Positions 10,983-25,400 of a DNA stretch of 64,000 bases are shown here, one piece after another; the first letter of the stretch is position 1; each line of letters begins with the position of its first letter. The position numbers and the translations under genes are program-made. This stretch comes from Pseudomonas coleopterorum (GTDB lineage Bacteria > Pseudomonadota > Gammaproteobacteria > Pseudomonadales > Pseudomonadaceae): the NCBI RefSeq assembly GCF_900105555.1, contig NZ_FNTZ01000001.1, forward strand, positions 310,001 to 374,000. Direction: 5' to 3'. The notes beneath the pieces are model-generated. The model made no database searches. It saw nothing but the letters and a program-made list of their open reading frames with translations, and was not told the origin of the DNA.

Positions 10983-13900
10983 ATGAAAACAGGTCTGTAT
11001 CGTCCGGATGAATTCAAGGATAACTGCGGTTTTGGCCTGATTGCCCATATGTCGGGCGAGCCCAGCCATAACCTGTTGCAAACGGCCATCGAGGCCCTGA
11101 CCTGCATGACCCACCGCGGTGGGATCAACGCCGACGGCAAGACCGGCGATGGGTGCGGCTTGCTGATCCAGAAGCCCGACCTGTTCCTGCGTGCCATCGC
11201 CAAGGACCATTTCGGCAGCGAGTTGCCCAAGCAGTACGCTGTGGGCATGGTCTTCTTCAACCAAGACCCGGTTCGCGCGCAAGCGGCCCGCGACAACATG
11301 AATCGCGAGATCGAAGCCGCCGGCCTGCAACTGATCGGCTGGCGCGACGTGCCGATCGATACCAGCGTGCTCGGCCGTCTGGCCCTGGAGCGCCTGCCAA
11401 AGATCCAGCAAGTGTTCGTCGGCGGTGAAGGCCTGAGCGATCAGCAGTTCGCGATCAAGCTGTTCAGCGCCCGTCGCCGTTCGTCCGTGGCCAACGCGGC
11501 CGACACCGACCATTACATCTGCAGCTTTTCGCACAAGACCATCATCTACAAAGGCCTGATGATGCCGGCCGACCTTACGGCCTTCTACCCGGACCTGTCC
11601 GACGAGCGTCTGCAAACCGCCATCTGCGTGTTCCACCAGCGCTTCTCGACCAATACCCTGCCGAAGTGGCCGCTGGCCCAGCCCTTCCGCTTTCTCGCCC
11701 ACAACGGCGAGATCAACACCATCACCGGCAACCGCAACTGGGCCCTGGCCCGTCGCACCAAGTTCGCCAACGATCTGATCCCGGATCTGGAAGAGCTCGG
11801 CCCGCTGGTCAACCGCGTGGGTTCCGACTCCTCCAGCATGGACAACATGCTCGAACTGATGGTCACCGGTGGCATCGACCTGTTCCGTGGCGTGCGCATG
11901 CTGATTCCGCCGGCCTGGCAGAACGTCGAGACCATGGACCCCGACCTGCGGGCGTTCTATGAGTACAACTCGATGCACATGGAGCCGTGGGACGGTCCGG
12001 CCGGTGTGGTCATGACCGACGGCCGCCATGCCGTGTGCCTGCTCGACCGCAACGGCCTGCGCCCGGCGCGCTGGGTCACCACCAAGAATGGCTACATCAC
12101 CCTGGCGTCGGAAATCGGCGTGTGGAACTACCAGCCCGAGGACGTGATTGCCAAGGGCCGTGTGGGCCCGGGCCAGATCCTGGCGGTCGATACCGAAACC
12201 GGCCAGGTCCTGCACACCGATGACATCGACAACCGCCTGAAGTCGCGCCACCCCTACAAGCAGTGGCTGCGCAAGAGCGCGCTGCGTATCCAGTCGACCA
12301 TGGAAGACAACGACCACGGTTCGGCTTTCTACAGCAGCGACCAGCTCAAGCAGTACATGAAGATGTACCAGGTGACCTTCGAGGAGCGCGACCAGGTGTT
12401 GCGTCCGCTGGGCGAGCAGGGCCAGGAAGCCGTGGGCTCGATGGGCGATGACACGCCGATGGCCGTACTGTCCCATCGGGTCCGTACGCCTTACGACTAT
12501 TTCCGCCAGCAATTCGCGCAGGTCACCAACCCGCCGATCGATCCGCTGCGCGAAGCGATCGTGATGTCGCTGGAAATCTGCCTGGGCGCCGAGCGCAATA
12601 TTTTCCAGGAATCCCCGGAGCATGCTTCGCGGGTGATCCTCAGCTCGCCGGTCATCTCGCCCGCCAAGTGGCGCTCGCTGATGAACCTGGATCGGCCGGG
12701 CTTTGATCGCCAGATCATCGAGCTGAACTACGATGAAGCCATGGGCCTCGAGGCCGCCGTGCGCAACATCGCCGATCAGGCCGAGGAAGCCGTTCGCGCC
12801 GGACGTACCCTGCTGGTACTCAGCGATCGCAACATCGCGCCGGGCAAGCTGCCGGTGCACGCGTCGCTGGCGACCGGTGCCGTGCACCATCGCCTGACCG
12901 AGAAGGGTCTGCGCTGCGACAGCAACATCCTCGTGGAAACCGCCACCGCCCGCGATCCGCACCACTTCGCGGTGCTGATCGGCTTCGGTGCTTCGGCGGT
13001 CTATCCGTTCCTGGCCTATGAAGTGCTGGGCGACCTGATCCGGACCGGTGAAGTGCTGGGCGACCTCTACGAGGTGTTCAAGAACTACCGCAAGGGCATC
13101 ACCAAGGGCCTGCTCAAGATTCTGTCGAAGATGGGCATCTCCACCGTGGCCTCGTATCGCGGCGCCCAGCTGTTCGAGGCCATCGGCCTGTCCGAGGAAG
13201 TCTGCGAGCTGAGTTTCCGCGGCGTGCCGAGCCGCATCAAGGGCGCGCGTTTCGTCGACCTGGAAGCTGAACAGAAAGCCCTCGCTGCCGAAGCCTGGAG
13301 CACGCGCAAGCCGATCCAGCAAGGCGGCCTGTTGAAGTTCGTCTACGGCGGCGAGTACCACGCCTACAACCCCGACGTGGTCAACACCCTGCAAGCCGCC
13401 GTGCAGCAGGGCGACTACAGCAAGTTCAAGGAATACACCGCGATCGTCGACAACCGTCCGGTGTCGATGATCCGCGACCTGCTCAAGGTCAAGACCCTCG
13501 ACCAGCCGCTGAGCATCGACCAGATCGAACCGCTGGAAGCGATTCTCAAGCGTTTCGATTCGGCCGGGATTTCCCTGGGTGCGCTGTCGCCCGAGGCTCA
13601 CGAAGCGCTGGCCGAGGCGATGAACCGCCTGGGTGCGCGTTCCAACTCCGGTGAAGGCGGCGAAGACCCTTCGCGCTACGGCACCGTGCGCAGCTCGAAG
13701 ATCAAGCAGATCGCCACTGGCCGGTTCGGCGTAACTCCCGAGTACCTGGTCAACGCCGAAGTGCTGCAGATCAAGGTGGCCCAGGGCGCTAAGCCCGGGG
13801 AGGGCGGTCAACTGCCCGGCGGCAAGGTCAACGGCCTGATTGCCAAGCTGCGTTATGCCGTACCTGGCGTGACCCTGATTTCGCCACCGCCGCACCACGA

Positions 13901-15431
13901 CATCTACTCCATCGAGGACTTGTCGCAGCTGATCTTCGACCTCAAGCAGGTCAACCCGGCCGCGCTGGTGTCGGTGAAGCTGGTGGCCGAGGCGGGCGTG
14001 GGCACCATCGCTGCCGGCGTGGCCAAGGCCTATGCCGACCTGATCACCATTTCCGGTTACGACGGCGGCACCGGGGCCTCGCCCCTGAGCTCGATCAAGT
14101 ACGCCGGCGCGCCGTGGGAACTGGGCCTGGCCGAAACCCACCAGACCCTGCGCGGCAACGACCTGCGCGGCAAGGTGCGGGTACAGACCGACGGCGGCCT
14201 GAAAACCGGCCTGGACGTGATCAAGGCGGCCATTCTCGGCGCCGAGAGCTTCGGCTTCGGCACCGCACCGATGATCGCCTTGGGCTGCAAGTACCTGCGC
14301 ATCTGCCACCTGAACAACTGCGCCACCGGCGTGGCCACGCAGAACGAGAAGCTGCGCAAGGACCACTACATCGGCACGGTCGACATGGTGATCAACTTCT
14401 TCACCTACGTGGCCGAGGAAACCCGCGAATGGCTGGCCAAGCTGGGCGTGCGCAGCCTGGGCGAGCTGATCGGGCGCACCGACCTGCTGGAAATGCTGCC
14501 CGGTGAAACCGCCAAGCAGCAGCATCTGGACCTGACCCCACTGCTGGGCAGCGATCAGATTCCGGCGGACAAGCCGCAGTTCTGCGAAGTGGATCGCAAC
14601 CCGCCGTTCGACAAGGGCCTGCTGGCCGAGCAGATGGTGGAAATGGCCTTGCCGGCGATTCAGGGCAAGACCGGTGGCGATTTCGAAATGAACATCTGCA
14701 ACTGCGACCGTTCGATCGGTGCGCGCATCTCCGGCGAGATCGCCAAGTTGCACGGCAACCAGGGCATGAACGCCAACCCGCTGACCTTCCGCTTCAAGGG
14801 CACTGCAGGTCAGAGCTTCGGCGTGTGGAACGCCGGTGGCCTGAACATGTACCTGGAAGGCGATGCCAACGATTACGTCGGCAAGGGCATGACCGCCGGC
14901 AAGCTGGTGATCGTGCCGCCCAAGGGCAGCCCGTTCAAGACCCAGGACAGCGCCATCATCGGCAACACCTGCCTGTACGGCGCCACGGGCGGCAAGCTGT
15001 TCGCCGCCGGCACCGCAGGCGAGCGTTTCGCGGTGCGCAACTCCGGTGCCCATACGGTCGTTGAAGGCACGGGCGATCACTGCTGCGAATACATGACCGG
15101 CGGTTTCGTCTGCGTGCTCGGCAAGACCGGCTACAACTTCGGCTCGGGCATGACCGGCGGTTTCGCCTACGTGCTCGACCAGGACAACAGCTTCGTCGAC
15201 CGGGTCAACCACGAGCTGGTGGAAATCCAGCGCATCAGTGGCGAAGCCATGGAAGCCTACCGTACTCACCTGGAACGCGTGCTGGCCGAATACGTCGCCG
15301 AAACCGACAGCGAATGGGGCCGCAACCTTTGGGAAAACCTGGACGACTACCTGCGTCGTTTCTGGTTGGTCAAGCCCAAGGCCGCCAACCTGAAATCGCT
15401 GCTGTCCAGCACCCGTGCCAACCCGCAGTGA
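10983..15431 (+). CDS. gltB: Glutamate synthase (NADPH) large subunit
   Basis: Takes the amide nitrogen of glutamine and transfers it to 2-oxoglutarate, giving two glutamates. The class-II glutaminase domain has its nucleophile in DNCGFGL, at Cys15 from the chosen ATG, implying a short cleaved propeptide. The central and FMN-binding TIM-barrel domains follow ([24 protein letters not shown]), then the 3Fe-4S cysteines ([14 protein letters not shown]) and the C-terminal GXGXG beta-helix domain. The ATG at 10983 (MKTGLYRP) gives 1482 residues; a GTG six bases upstream is in frame but would only add two residues. It is followed 33 bases later by gltD. Confidence 0.97.
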   Translation: MKTGLYRPDEFKDNCGFGLIAHMSGEPSHNLLQTAIEALTCMTHRGGINADGKTGDGCGLLIQKPDLFLRAIAKDHFGSELPKQYAVGMVFFNQDPVRAQAARDNMNREIEAAGLQLIGWRDVPIDTSVLGRLALERLPKIQQVFVGGEGLSDQQFAIKLFSARRRSSVANAADTDHYICSFSHKTIIYKGLMMPADLTAFYPDLSDERLQTAICVFHQRFSTNTLPKWPLAQPFRFLAHNGEINTITGNRNWALARRTKFANDLIPDLEELGPLVNRVGSDSSSMDNMLELMVTGGIDLFRGVRMLIPPAWQNVETMDPDLRAFYEYNSMHMEPWDGPAGVVMTDGRHAVCLLDRNGLRPARWVTTKNGYITLASEIGVWNYQPEDVIAKGRVGPGQILAVDTETGQVLHTDDIDNRLKSRHPYKQWLRKSALRIQSTMEDNDHGSAFYSSDQLKQYMKMYQVTFEERDQVLRPLGEQGQEAVGSMGDDTPMAVLSHRVRTPYDYFRQQFAQVTNPPIDPLREAIVMSLEICLGAERNIFQESPEHASRVILSSPVISPAKWRSLMNLDRPGFDRQIIELNYDEAMGLEAAVRNIADQAEEAVRAGRTLLVLSDRNIAPGKLPVHASLATGAVHHRLTEKGLRCDSNILVETATARDPHHFAVLIGFGASAVYPFLAYEVLGDLIRTGEVLGDLYEVFKNYRKGITKGLLKILSKMGISTVASYRGAQLFEAIGLSEEVCELSFRGVPSRIKGARFVDLEAEQKALAAEAWSTRKPIQQGGLLKFVYGGEYHAYNPDVVNTLQAAVQQGDYSKFKEYTAIVDNRPVSMIRDLLKVKTLDQPLSIDQIEPLEAILKRFDSAGISLGALSPEAHEALAEAMNRLGARSNSGEGGEDPSRYGTVRSSKIKQIATGRFGVTPEYLVNAEVLQIKVAQGAKPGEGGQLPGGKVNGLIAKLRYAVPGVTLISPPPHHDIYSIEDLSQLIFDLKQVNPAALVSVKLVAEAGVGTIAAGVAKAYADLITISGYDGGTGASPLSSIKYAGAPWELGLAETHQTLRGNDLRGKVRVQTDGGLKTGLDVIKAAILGAESFGFGTAPMIALGCKYLRICHLNNCATGVATQNEKLRKDHYIGTVDMVINFFTYVAEETREWLAKLGVRSLGELIGRTDLLEMLPGETAKQQHLDLTPLLGSDQIPADKPQFCEVDRNPPFDKGLLAEQMVEMALPAIQGKTGGDFEMNICNCDRSIGARISGEIAKLHGNQGMNANPLTFRFKGTAGQSFGVWNAGGLNMYLEGDANDYVGKGMTAGKLVIVPPKGSPFKTQDSAIIGNTCLYGATGGKLFAAGTAGERFAVRNSGAHTVVEGTGDHCCEYMTGGFVCVLGKTGYNFGSGMTGGFAYVLDQDNSFVDRVNHELVEIQRISGEAMEAYRTHLERVLAEYVAETDSEWGRNLWENLDDYLRRFWLVKPKAANLKSLLSSTRANPQ

Positions 15432-16883
<1,452 letters not shown>

Positions 16884-16892
16884 TACACCTCA

Positions 16893-17060
16893 CCCCCCCC
16901 CCCATTTGTGGGAGCGGGTCTCTGCCCGCGAAAGGGCCACTGCAGTACTTCAGGTACACCGCGGTGGCTTCTTCGCGGGCAGAGACCCGCTCCCACAAGG
17001 TCACTGCGGTATTTCAGGTGCACCGCGGTGGATTCTTCGCGGGCAGAGCCCGCTCCCACA
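16893..17060. repeat. Poly-C tract and cluster of three REP (family A) elements
   Basis: A run of 11 C (16893-16903) is followed by a REP element (16907-16932, core TGTGGGAGCGGG and TGCCCGCGAA). An inverted copy lies at 16970-16998 and a second inverted copy at 17033-17060. The first two form a perfect 26-base inverted repeat and could fold into a large cruciform or an mRNA stem at the end of gltBD. Short direct repeats (ACCGCGGTGG) sit between the copies. The area lies between convergent gltD and ltaE and probably also serves as their terminator. Confidence 0.85.
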
Positions 17061-17148
17061 GATGCTCTTCCCTCAGGTTTACTACCACAGATGCTCCTCC
17101 ACCGGTTTTCTGCGAGGTTTTCTCCTACCGGTTTTGTGTCAGCGCAGC

Positions 17149-18189
17149 TCAGGCGCGCATGACCGTATGGATATCCGCTGCCAGCTCGCGCACGCGGGCT
17201 TCCTCGGTGTCCCATGAGCACATGAAACGGGCGCCGCCGCTGCCGATGAAGGTGTAGAAGCGCCAGCCCTTGGCGCGCAGGGCTTCCAAGGCCGGTTCCG
17301 GCATCTGCAGGAACACGCCGTTGGCCTCCACCGGAAACATCAACTCCACCCCCGGTATACCCTCGACCAGCGCCTTGAGCAGCTGGGCACAGTGGTTGGC
17401 GTGCCCCGCGTGCTTGAGCCAGGCATCGTTCTCAAGCAAACCCACCCAGGGTGCCGACAGAAAACGCATCTTCGAAGCCAGTTGCCCCGCCTGCTTGCAG
17501 CGATAATCGAAATCTTCGGCCAGATCATGGTTGAAGAACAGGATCGCTTCGCCCACCGCCATGCCGTTCTTGGTGCCACCGAAGCACAGTACATCCACGC
17601 CCGCCTTCCACGTCAGTTCGGCTGGCGAGCAGCCGAGAAAGGCGCACGCATTGGCAAAGCGCGCGCCGTCCATGTGCAGGTTCAGGCCGAGCTCCTTGCA
17701 GGTGGCGCTGATGGCCCTGAGTTCTTCGGGACGGTACACGCTGCCCACTTCGGTGGCCTGGGTCAGGGTGACCACACGCGGCTTGGGGTAGTGAATGTCC
17801 TGGCGCTTGAGTGCCACTTCGCGAATGGCCTGTGGGGTCAGCTTGCCCATTTCCGTGCGCGCGGTGAGCAATTTGGAGCCGTTGGAAAAGAACTCGGGAG
17901 CACCGCATTCGTCGGTCTCGACGTGAGCGGTTTCCGAACAGATGACACTGTGGTAGCTCTGGCACAACGACGACAGGGCCAGGGAGTTGGCAGCGGTGCC
18001 ATTGAAGGCGAAGAAGACTTCACAGTCGGTTTCGAACAGACGGCGGAATTCATCGGCGGCGCGTGCGGTCCACTGGTCGTCGCCATAGGCGCGCTGATGG
18101 CCCTGATTGGCCTGTTCCATGGCCGCCCAGGCCTCGGAGCAGATGCCCGAATAGTTGTCGCTGGCGAACTGTTGGGTTTGGTCGTTCAT
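17149..18189 (-). CDS. ltaE: Low-specificity L-threonine aldolase
   Basis: PLP enzyme cleaving L-threonine or L-allo-threonine to glycine and acetaldehyde. The 346 residues belong to the beta-eliminating lyase/threonine aldolase fold. LHMDGARFANA carries the substrate/PLP aspartate and arginine, and the Schiff-base lysine lies in FGGTKNG near residue 203. The start at 18189 gives MNDQTQQFASDNYSG, and SDNYSG is the conserved N-terminal motif. Its place beside glyA and the sox genes fits a glycine/serine/threonine one-carbon neighbourhood. Confidence 0.93.
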   Translation of the reverse strand: MNDQTQQFASDNYSGICSEAWAAMEQANQGHQRAYGDDQWTARAADEFRRLFETDCEVFFAFNGTAANSLALSSLCQSYHSVICSETAHVETDECGAPEFFSNGSKLLTARTEMGKLTPQAIREVALKRQDIHYPKPRVVTLTQATEVGSVYRPEELRAISATCKELGLNLHMDGARFANACAFLGCSPAELTWKAGVDVLCFGGTKNGMAVGEAILFFNHDLAEDFDYRCKQAGQLASKMRFLSAPWVGLLENDAWLKHAGHANHCAQLLKALVEGIPGVELMFPVEANGVFLQMPEPALEALRAKGWRFYTFIGSGGARFMCSWDTEEARVRELAADIHTVMRA

Positions 18190-18268
18190 GGGCGGTCCTT
18201 GGTGTTAGGTATGGGAAGCACTGTAAACCAACTGTGAGAGATGTGTCGTCTCAGCGGGCCTCTTCACC

Positions 18269-18750
18269 TGTGGGAGCGGGCTCTGCCCGCGAAGAGGCCG
18301 GCATGAGCAACCCAAAAACTCGAGGCTATCCACAGATGACCCGCAACCGCTCACTGGACCTGCTCAAATCTTCGCGGCCACGTAGGCATCACACCTGTGG
18401 GAGCGGGCTCTGCCCGCGAAGAGGCCGGCATGAGCAACCCAAAAACTCGAGGCTATCCACAGATGACCCGCAACCGCTCACTGGACCTGCTCAAATCTTC
18501 GCGGCCACGTAGGCATCACACCTGTGGGAGCGGGCTCTGCCCGCGAAGAGGCCGGCATGAGCAACCCAAAAACTCGAGGCTATCCACAGATGACCCGCAA
18601 CCGCTCACTGGACCTGCTCAAATCTTCGCGGCCACGTAGGCATCACACCTGTGGGAGCGGGCTCTGCCCGCGAAGAGGCCGGCATGAGCAACCCAAAAAC
18701 TTGAGGCTATCCACAGATGACCCGCAACCGCTCACTGGACCTGCTCAAAT
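18269..18750. repeat. 127-bp direct tandem repeat, 3 full units plus a 101-bp fourth
   Basis: Units begin at 18269, 18396, 18523 and 18650, an exact 127-base period. Each unit holds a family-A REP (TGTGGGAGCGGG...), a 40-base spacer with CTATCCACAG, and then the ATG plus the first 11 codons of the downstream TraX-like gene. Units 1-3 leave the gene after CTCAAAT and run back through 26 bases into the next REP. The fourth continues into the intact gene. The only difference I noted is CTCGAGG in units 1-3 against CTTGAGG in unit 4, which argues for recent amplification. Confidence 0.95.
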
Positions 18751-19427
18751 GGCTGGCCATGCTGTGCATGGTGCTCGACCATCTGCGCTATGTCGGCTGG
18801 TCGCTGGACTTCCTCTATGCACCGGGTCGCCTGGCGTTCCCCTGGTTCTGCCTGGCCATCGCCGCCAATCTGACGCGTCGCCCGGACGCCCCTCTGGGTG
18901 GCCGCTACCTGGCGTGGTTGCTGATCTTCGCTGCGCTTTCGGAAATCCCTTACCGCCTGTTCGTCTATCCCGCCGATACCCTCAACGTCCTGCCCACCCT
19001 GGCCCTGGGTCTGGTGGTCGCCAAGGCCTGGCAGCAACGGCGACAACCGGCGATGGCCGCGCTCGGCTGCGTGGTACTCGTGGCTGGCGCTGTCTTCGAT
19101 CACCACTTGATGTTCGGCCTGGCCGGCGTGCTGCTGCCGCTGGGATTCGTGCTCGCCTGGCAGCGCCCGCTGTACTGGGCGCTGCCACTGGGCGTGCTGT
19201 GCCTGGCCGCCAACGCTTGGAGCAATCTGTTCGAATCGGCACGCCACCTCTACTGGCCGGCCATTGGCGGCATTGTCGCCTGCCTGCTGGCACCGGGGCT
19301 GGGTCTGCTTATGCTGCGTACCGATGTGCGCCATGCCGTTGTCCCCATGCGCCGCTGGGCCTACGCCATCTACCCCCTGCATTTCCTTGCTCTGCTGGGG
19401 CTTCGCCTGCTGTTGCGCGTGCTCTGA
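18717..19427 (+). CDS. TraX-family integral membrane protein
   Basis: A polytopic membrane protein of 236 residues, about seven or eight hydrophobic segments, similar to TraX, the F-plasmid pilin N-acetylase family of membrane acyltransferases. The N-terminus MTRNRSLDLLKWLAMLCMVLDHLRY, with the K..AM..M..DH pattern, is typical of this group. There is no conjugation system in the window, so the substrate is unknown. From memory the gene is regularly found between ltaE and glyA in Pseudomonas. Its ribosome binding region and first 11 codons are copied three times upstream in the 127-bp tandem repeat, which gives upstream decoy starts out of frame with this gene. Confidence 0.78.
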   Translation: MTRNRSLDLLKWLAMLCMVLDHLRYVGWSLDFLYAPGRLAFPWFCLAIAANLTRRPDAPLGGRYLAWLLIFAALSEIPYRLFVYPADTLNVLPTLALGLVVAKAWQQRRQPAMAALGCVVLVAGAVFDHHLMFGLAGVLLPLGFVLAWQRPLYWALPLGVLCLAANAWSNLFESARHLYWPAIGGIVACLLAPGLGLLMLRTDVRHAVVPMRRWAYAIYPLHFLALLGLRLLLRVL

Positions 19428-19588
19428 CGCTGGCCTGATCGCGCCATGTCGTAAACGAACCTCTGCAAGGCGCGCGCAGGCATTTGGTCGGATCGCGCCG
19501 GCCCTACCATCGCTCTCAAAGGGGGCAGCCGCAGACGGTCGCCTTCGTCCAACAAGCCAGGCGCCGCGCCGCCGCTGGGGAGACTGCG

Positions 19589-20842
<1,254 letters not shown>

Positions 20843-20858
20843 GAGTGGAGTGAACACC

Positions 20859-22109
20859 ATGCAACGTTATTCTGGCTTCGGCCTCTTCAAGCACTCGCTC
20901 AGCCACCACGAAAACTGGCAGCGCATGTGGCGCACGCCGACCCCCAAGAAGGTCTACGACGTGGTCATCGTCGGCGGCGGTGGGCACGGTCTGGCCACTG
21001 CCTACTATCTGGCCAAGGTCCACGGCATCACCAACGTGGCAGTGGTCGAGAAGGGCTGGCTGGGCGGTGGCAATACCGCGCGCAACACCACCATCGTGCG
21101 TTCCAACTACCTGTGGGACGAGTCGGCGCACCTGTACGAGCACGCCATGAAACTCTGGGAAGGCCTGTCCCAGGACATCAACTACAACGTGATGTTTTCC
21201 CAGCGCGGCGTGTACAACCTGTGCCACACCCTGCAGGACATGCGCGATTCCGAGCGCCGCGTCAGCGCCAACCGCCTCAACGGCGTGGACGGCGAACTGT
21301 TGAACGGCAAGCAGGTGGCCGAAGAGATTCCCTACCTGGACTGCAGCAAGAACACCCGTTACCCGATCATCGGCGCTACCGTCCAGCGGCGTGGCGGCGT
21401 GGCCCGTCACGACGCCGTGGCCTGGGGCTATGCCCGTGCGGCCGACGCCCTGGGCGTGGACCTGATCCAGCAGACCGAAGTGATCGGTTTCCGCAAGGAA
21501 AACGGCGTGTGCATCGGTGTCGAAACCAACAAGGGTTTCATCGGCGCCAAGCGCGTCGGTGTGGTCACCGCCGGCAACTCCGGGCACATGGCCAAGCTGG
21601 CCGGCTTCCGTCTGCCGGTCGAGTCCCACCCTTTGCAGGCGCTGGTGTCGGAGCCGATCAAGCCCATCATCGACAGCGTGATCATGTCCAACGCCGTGCA
21701 TGGCTACATCAGCCAGTCGGACAAGGGCGACCTGGTCATCGGCGCCGGTATCGACGGTTGGGTCGGCTACGGCCAGCGCGGTTCGTACCCGATCATCGAG
21801 CACACCCTGCAAGCCATCGTCGAGATGTTCCCGGTGCTCTCGCGCGTGCGCATGAACCGCCAGTGGGGCGGCATCGTCGACACCACGCCGGACGCCTGCC
21901 CGATCATCTCCAAGACCCCGGTGCCGAACATGTTCTTCAACTGCGGCTGGGGCACGGGGGGCTTCAAGGCCACGCCGGGCTCGGGCCATGTGTTCGCTGC
22001 CAGCCTGGCCACCGGTGAAATGCACCCGCTGGCCAAGCCGTTTTCCATCGAGCGCTTCCACAACGGCGCGCTGATCGACGAACACGGCGCTGCCGCCGTC
22101 GCCCACTAA
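20859..22109 (+). CDS. soxB: Sarcosine oxidase beta subunit
   Basis: Flavoprotein subunit of heterotetrameric sarcosine oxidase, which oxidatively demethylates sarcosine to glycine, H2O2 and formaldehyde or methylene-THF. The 416 residues start [20 protein letters not shown]. The FAD dinucleotide motif is [19 protein letters not shown] near residue 35, and [13 protein letters not shown] contributes to the flavin site. The ATG at 20859 is preferred over the GTG at 20850 because GAGTGGAG is well placed for it. It begins 16 bases after glyA and soxD follows 14 bases later. Confidence 0.96.
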   Translation: MQRYSGFGLFKHSLSHHENWQRMWRTPTPKKVYDVVIVGGGGHGLATAYYLAKVHGITNVAVVEKGWLGGGNTARNTTIVRSNYLWDESAHLYEHAMKLWEGLSQDINYNVMFSQRGVYNLCHTLQDMRDSERRVSANRLNGVDGELLNGKQVAEEIPYLDCSKNTRYPIIGATVQRRGGVARHDAVAWGYARAADALGVDLIQQTEVIGFRKENGVCIGVETNKGFIGAKRVGVVTAGNSGHMAKLAGFRLPVESHPLQALVSEPIKPIIDSVIMSNAVHGYISQSDKGDLVIGAGIDGWVGYGQRGSYPIIEHTLQAIVEMFPVLSRVRMNRQWGGIVDTTPDACPIISKTPVPNMFFNCGWGTGGFKATPGSGHVFAASLATGEMHPLAKPFSIERFHNGALIDEHGAAAVAH

Positions 22110-22123
22110 CAGGAGAAACGATC

Positions 22124-22450
22124 ATGCTGAACATCTTCTGTCCACACTGTGGCGAGCTTCGCAGCGAAGAAGAATTCCACTGCTCGGGCCAGGCGCACAT
22201 CGCCCGCCCGCTCGATCCAGGCGCGTGCACCGACGCGCAGTGGGGCGAGTACATGTTCTTCCGCAACAACCCGCGTGGCCTGCAGCACGAGCTGTGGATC
22301 CACGCCGCCGGTTGCCGCCAGTATTTCAATGCGACCCGCAACACGGTCACCTATGAAATCCTGGAAACCTATCGCATCGGCAGCCAGCCCCAGTTCGTCG
22401 AGAAGACTATCGACGAAACCCCTCAAATCGCCTCGGGAGATCAGCCATGA
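22124..22450 (+). CDS. soxD: Sarcosine oxidase delta subunit
   Basis: Small zinc-binding subunit of the heterotetrameric enzyme, 108 residues. The N-terminal MLNIFCPHCGELRSEEEFHC holds the Cys-x2-Cys pair and a downstream cysteine/histidine that ligate zinc. It has a GGAGAA ribosome binding site seven bases before the ATG. The stop overlaps the soxA start (ATGA), so the subunits are translationally coupled. Confidence 0.95.
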   Translation: MLNIFCPHCGELRSEEEFHCSGQAHIARPLDPGACTDAQWGEYMFFRNNPRGLQHELWIHAAGCRQYFNATRNTVTYEILETYRIGSQPQFVEKTIDETPQIASGDQP

Positions 22451-25400
22451 GCCAGGTCAATCGCCTGTCCAACGGCGGACGTCTGGACCGCAGCAAGAAG
22501 CTGACCTTCACCTTCAACGGCACGACCTACGTCGGCTATGAAGGTGACACCCTGGCCTCGGCCCTGCTGGCCAATGGCGTCGACGTGATCGGTCGCAGCT
22601 TCAAGTATTCGCGTCCGCGCGGCATCGTTGCCGCGGGCGCCGAAGAGCCCAATGCGGTGCTGCAGATCGGCGCCACCGAGGCCACCCAGATTCCCAACGT
22701 GCGGGCCACTCAACAGGCGCTGTACCAGGGCCTGGTCGCCACCAGCACCAACGGCTGGCCGAACGTCAACACCGACATGATGGGTATCCTGGGCAAGGTC
22801 GGCGGCAAGCTGATGCCGCCCGGCTTCTACTACAAGACCTTCATGTACCCGCAGTCCTTCTGGATGACCTACGAGAAGTACATCCGCAAGGCCGCCGGCC
22901 TGGGCCGTTCGCCGACCGAAGTCGACCCCGATTCCTACGACTACATGAGTCGCACCTGCGACGTGCTGGTGGTCGGCGCCGGCCCGGCCGGGCTGTCTGC
23001 CGCCCTAGCTGCGGCCCGCAGCGGTGCGCGGGTGATCCTGGCCGACGAGCAGGAAGAGTTCGGCGGCTCGCTGCTCGATACCCGCGAGAGTCTGGACGGC
23101 CAGCCGGCCGGTGAATGGGTGAAAGCGGTCATCGCTGAACTGCAGGGTCTGCCGGACGTGACCTTGCTGCCTCGTGCCACGGTCAACGGCTATCACGACC
23201 ACAATTTCCTGACCATCCATCAGCGCCTCACCGATCACCTCGGCGATCGTGCACCGATGGGCCAGGTGCGCCAGCGCATGCACCGGGTTCGCGCCGGGCG
23301 CGTGGTGCTGGCCACCGGCACCCACGAGCGGCCCCTGGTGTACGGCAACAACGACGTGCCGGGCAACATGCTGGCCGGCGCCATTTCCACCTACGTGCGT
23401 CGCTACGGCGTGGCACCGGGCAAGAAGCTGGTGCTGTCGACCAACAACGACCATGCCTACCGCGTGGCCCTGGACTGGTACGACGCCGGCCTCAAGGTCG
23501 TCGCCGTGGCCGATGCCCGGCACAACCCGCGTGGTGCGCTGGTCGAGGAAGCCCGCGCCAAGGGCATCCGTATCCTGACGTCCAGCGCGGTGATCGAAGC
23601 CCGTGGCAGCAAGCACGTCACGGCAGCACGCGTCGCCGCCATCGACGTCCGGGCGCACAAGGTGGCCAGCCCCGGCGAGTGGCTCGACTGCGACCTGATC
23701 GGCAGCTCGGGCGGCTACAGCCCGGTGGTCCACCTGGCCTCGCACCTGGGCGGCAAACCGATCTGGCGTGAAGATATCCTCGGCTTCGTGCCTGGCGAAG
23801 CCCCGCAGAAACGCGTGTGCGTGGGCGGCGTGAACGGCGTGTATGCCCTGGCCGATGCCATGGCCGACGGGTTCGAAGGCGGGGCAAGAGCCGCGTCCGA
23901 GACCGGTTTCGGCATTGTCGAAGGCACCTTGCCCAAGGTCTTGAGCCGCGTCGAAGAGCCCACCCTGGCGCTGTTCCAAGTCCCCCACGACAAGGACACG
24001 GCACGTGCGCCCAAGCAGTTCGTCGACCTGCAGAACGACGTCACCGCGGCCGCCATCGAGCTGGCTACCCGCGAGGGCTTCGAGTCGGTCGAGCACGTCA
24101 AGCGCTACACCGCTTTGGGCTTCGGTACCGACCAGGGCAAGCTGGGCAACGTCAACGGCCTGGCCATTGCCGCCCGCTCGCTGAACGTCACCATTCCGGA
24201 AATGGGCACCACCATGTTCCGCCCCAACTACACGCCGGTTACCTTCGGTGCGGTGGCTGGGCGTCACTGCGGCCACCTGTTCGAGCCCGTACGGTTCACC
24301 GCGCTGCATGCCTGGCATGTGAAGAATGGCGCCGAATTCGAAGACGTCGGCCAATGGAAGCGCCCCTGGTACTTCCCCAAGCGCGGTGAGGACATCCATT
24401 CCGCCGTTGCCCGCGAATGCAAGGCGGTGCGCGACAGCGTCGGCCTGCTGGACGCCTCGACCCTGGGCAAGATCGACATCCAGGGCCCGGACGCGCGCGA
24501 ATTCCTCAACCGCATCTACACCAACGCCTGGACCAAGCTGGACGTGGGCAAGGCGCGCTACGGCCTGATGTGCAAGGAAGACGGGATGGTCTTCGACGAT
24601 GGTGTGACCGCCTGCCTGGCCGACAACCACTTCCTGATGACCACCACCACCGGTGGTGCGGCGCGGGTCCTGCAATGGCTGGAACTCTACCAGCAGACCG
24701 AGTGGCCGGACCTGAAGGTGTACTTCACCTCGGTCACCGACCACTGGGCGACCCTGACCCTGTCCGGGCCCAACAGCCGCAAGCTGCTCGGCGAAGTGAC
24801 CGATATCGATCTGGACAAGGACGCTTTCCCGTTCATGACCTGGAAGGAAGGGCAGGTGGCAGGCGTGCCGGCACGGGTGTTCCGTATCTCCTTCACCGGC
24901 GAGCTGTCGTACGAGGTCAACATCCAGGCCGACTACGCCATGGGTGTGCTGGAGAAGATCATCGAGGCAGGCAAGCAGTACAACCTGACGCCCTACGGCA
25001 CCGAGACCATGCACGTGCTGCGCGCCGAGAAGGGTTTCATCATCGTCGGCCAGGACACCGACGGCTCGATGACTCCGGACGACCTGAACATGGGCTGGTG
25101 CGTGGGGCGGACCAAGCCGTTCTCGTGGATCGGCTGGCGCGGGATGAACCGCGAAGACACCGTGCGCGAGGAGCGCAAGCAGTTGGTGGGACTCAAGCCG
25201 ATCGATCCCAACAAATGGTTGCCCGAAGGCGCTCAACTGGTGTTCGACCCCAAGCAGGCGATCCCCATGAGCATGGTCGGCCACGTGACGTCGAGCTACG
25301 CCAGCAACTCGCTGGGTTACTCGTTCGCCATGGGTGTGGTCAAGGGCGGTCTCAAGCGCATGGGTGAGCGGGTGTTCTCGCCCCAGGCCGATGGCAGCGT

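Noticed and set aside
10926..15269. A 1447-codon open frame antisense to gltB, and several hundred-codon antisense frames elsewhere (for example opposite pilQ and soxA)
   Set aside because: They mirror the codon bias of strongly conserved genes in GC-rich DNA and have Arg/His/Gln/Leu-rich compositions without domains. The sense genes have family-wide motifs.
18397..18639. Short open frame through the tandem repeats, 80 codons
   Set aside because: It exists only because the REP and gene-start copies lack stops in that frame; composition and repeat origin argue against a protein.
18269..18750. CRISPR-like regular spacing
   Set aside because: The repeated unit is a contiguous 127-bp block with no unique spacers and includes the start of a gene. 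It is a tandem duplication.
19428..19588. Glycine riboswitch before glyA
   Set aside because: The spacer lacks the conserved glycine-aptamer core and paired aptamer layout. Only a ribosome binding site was supportable.
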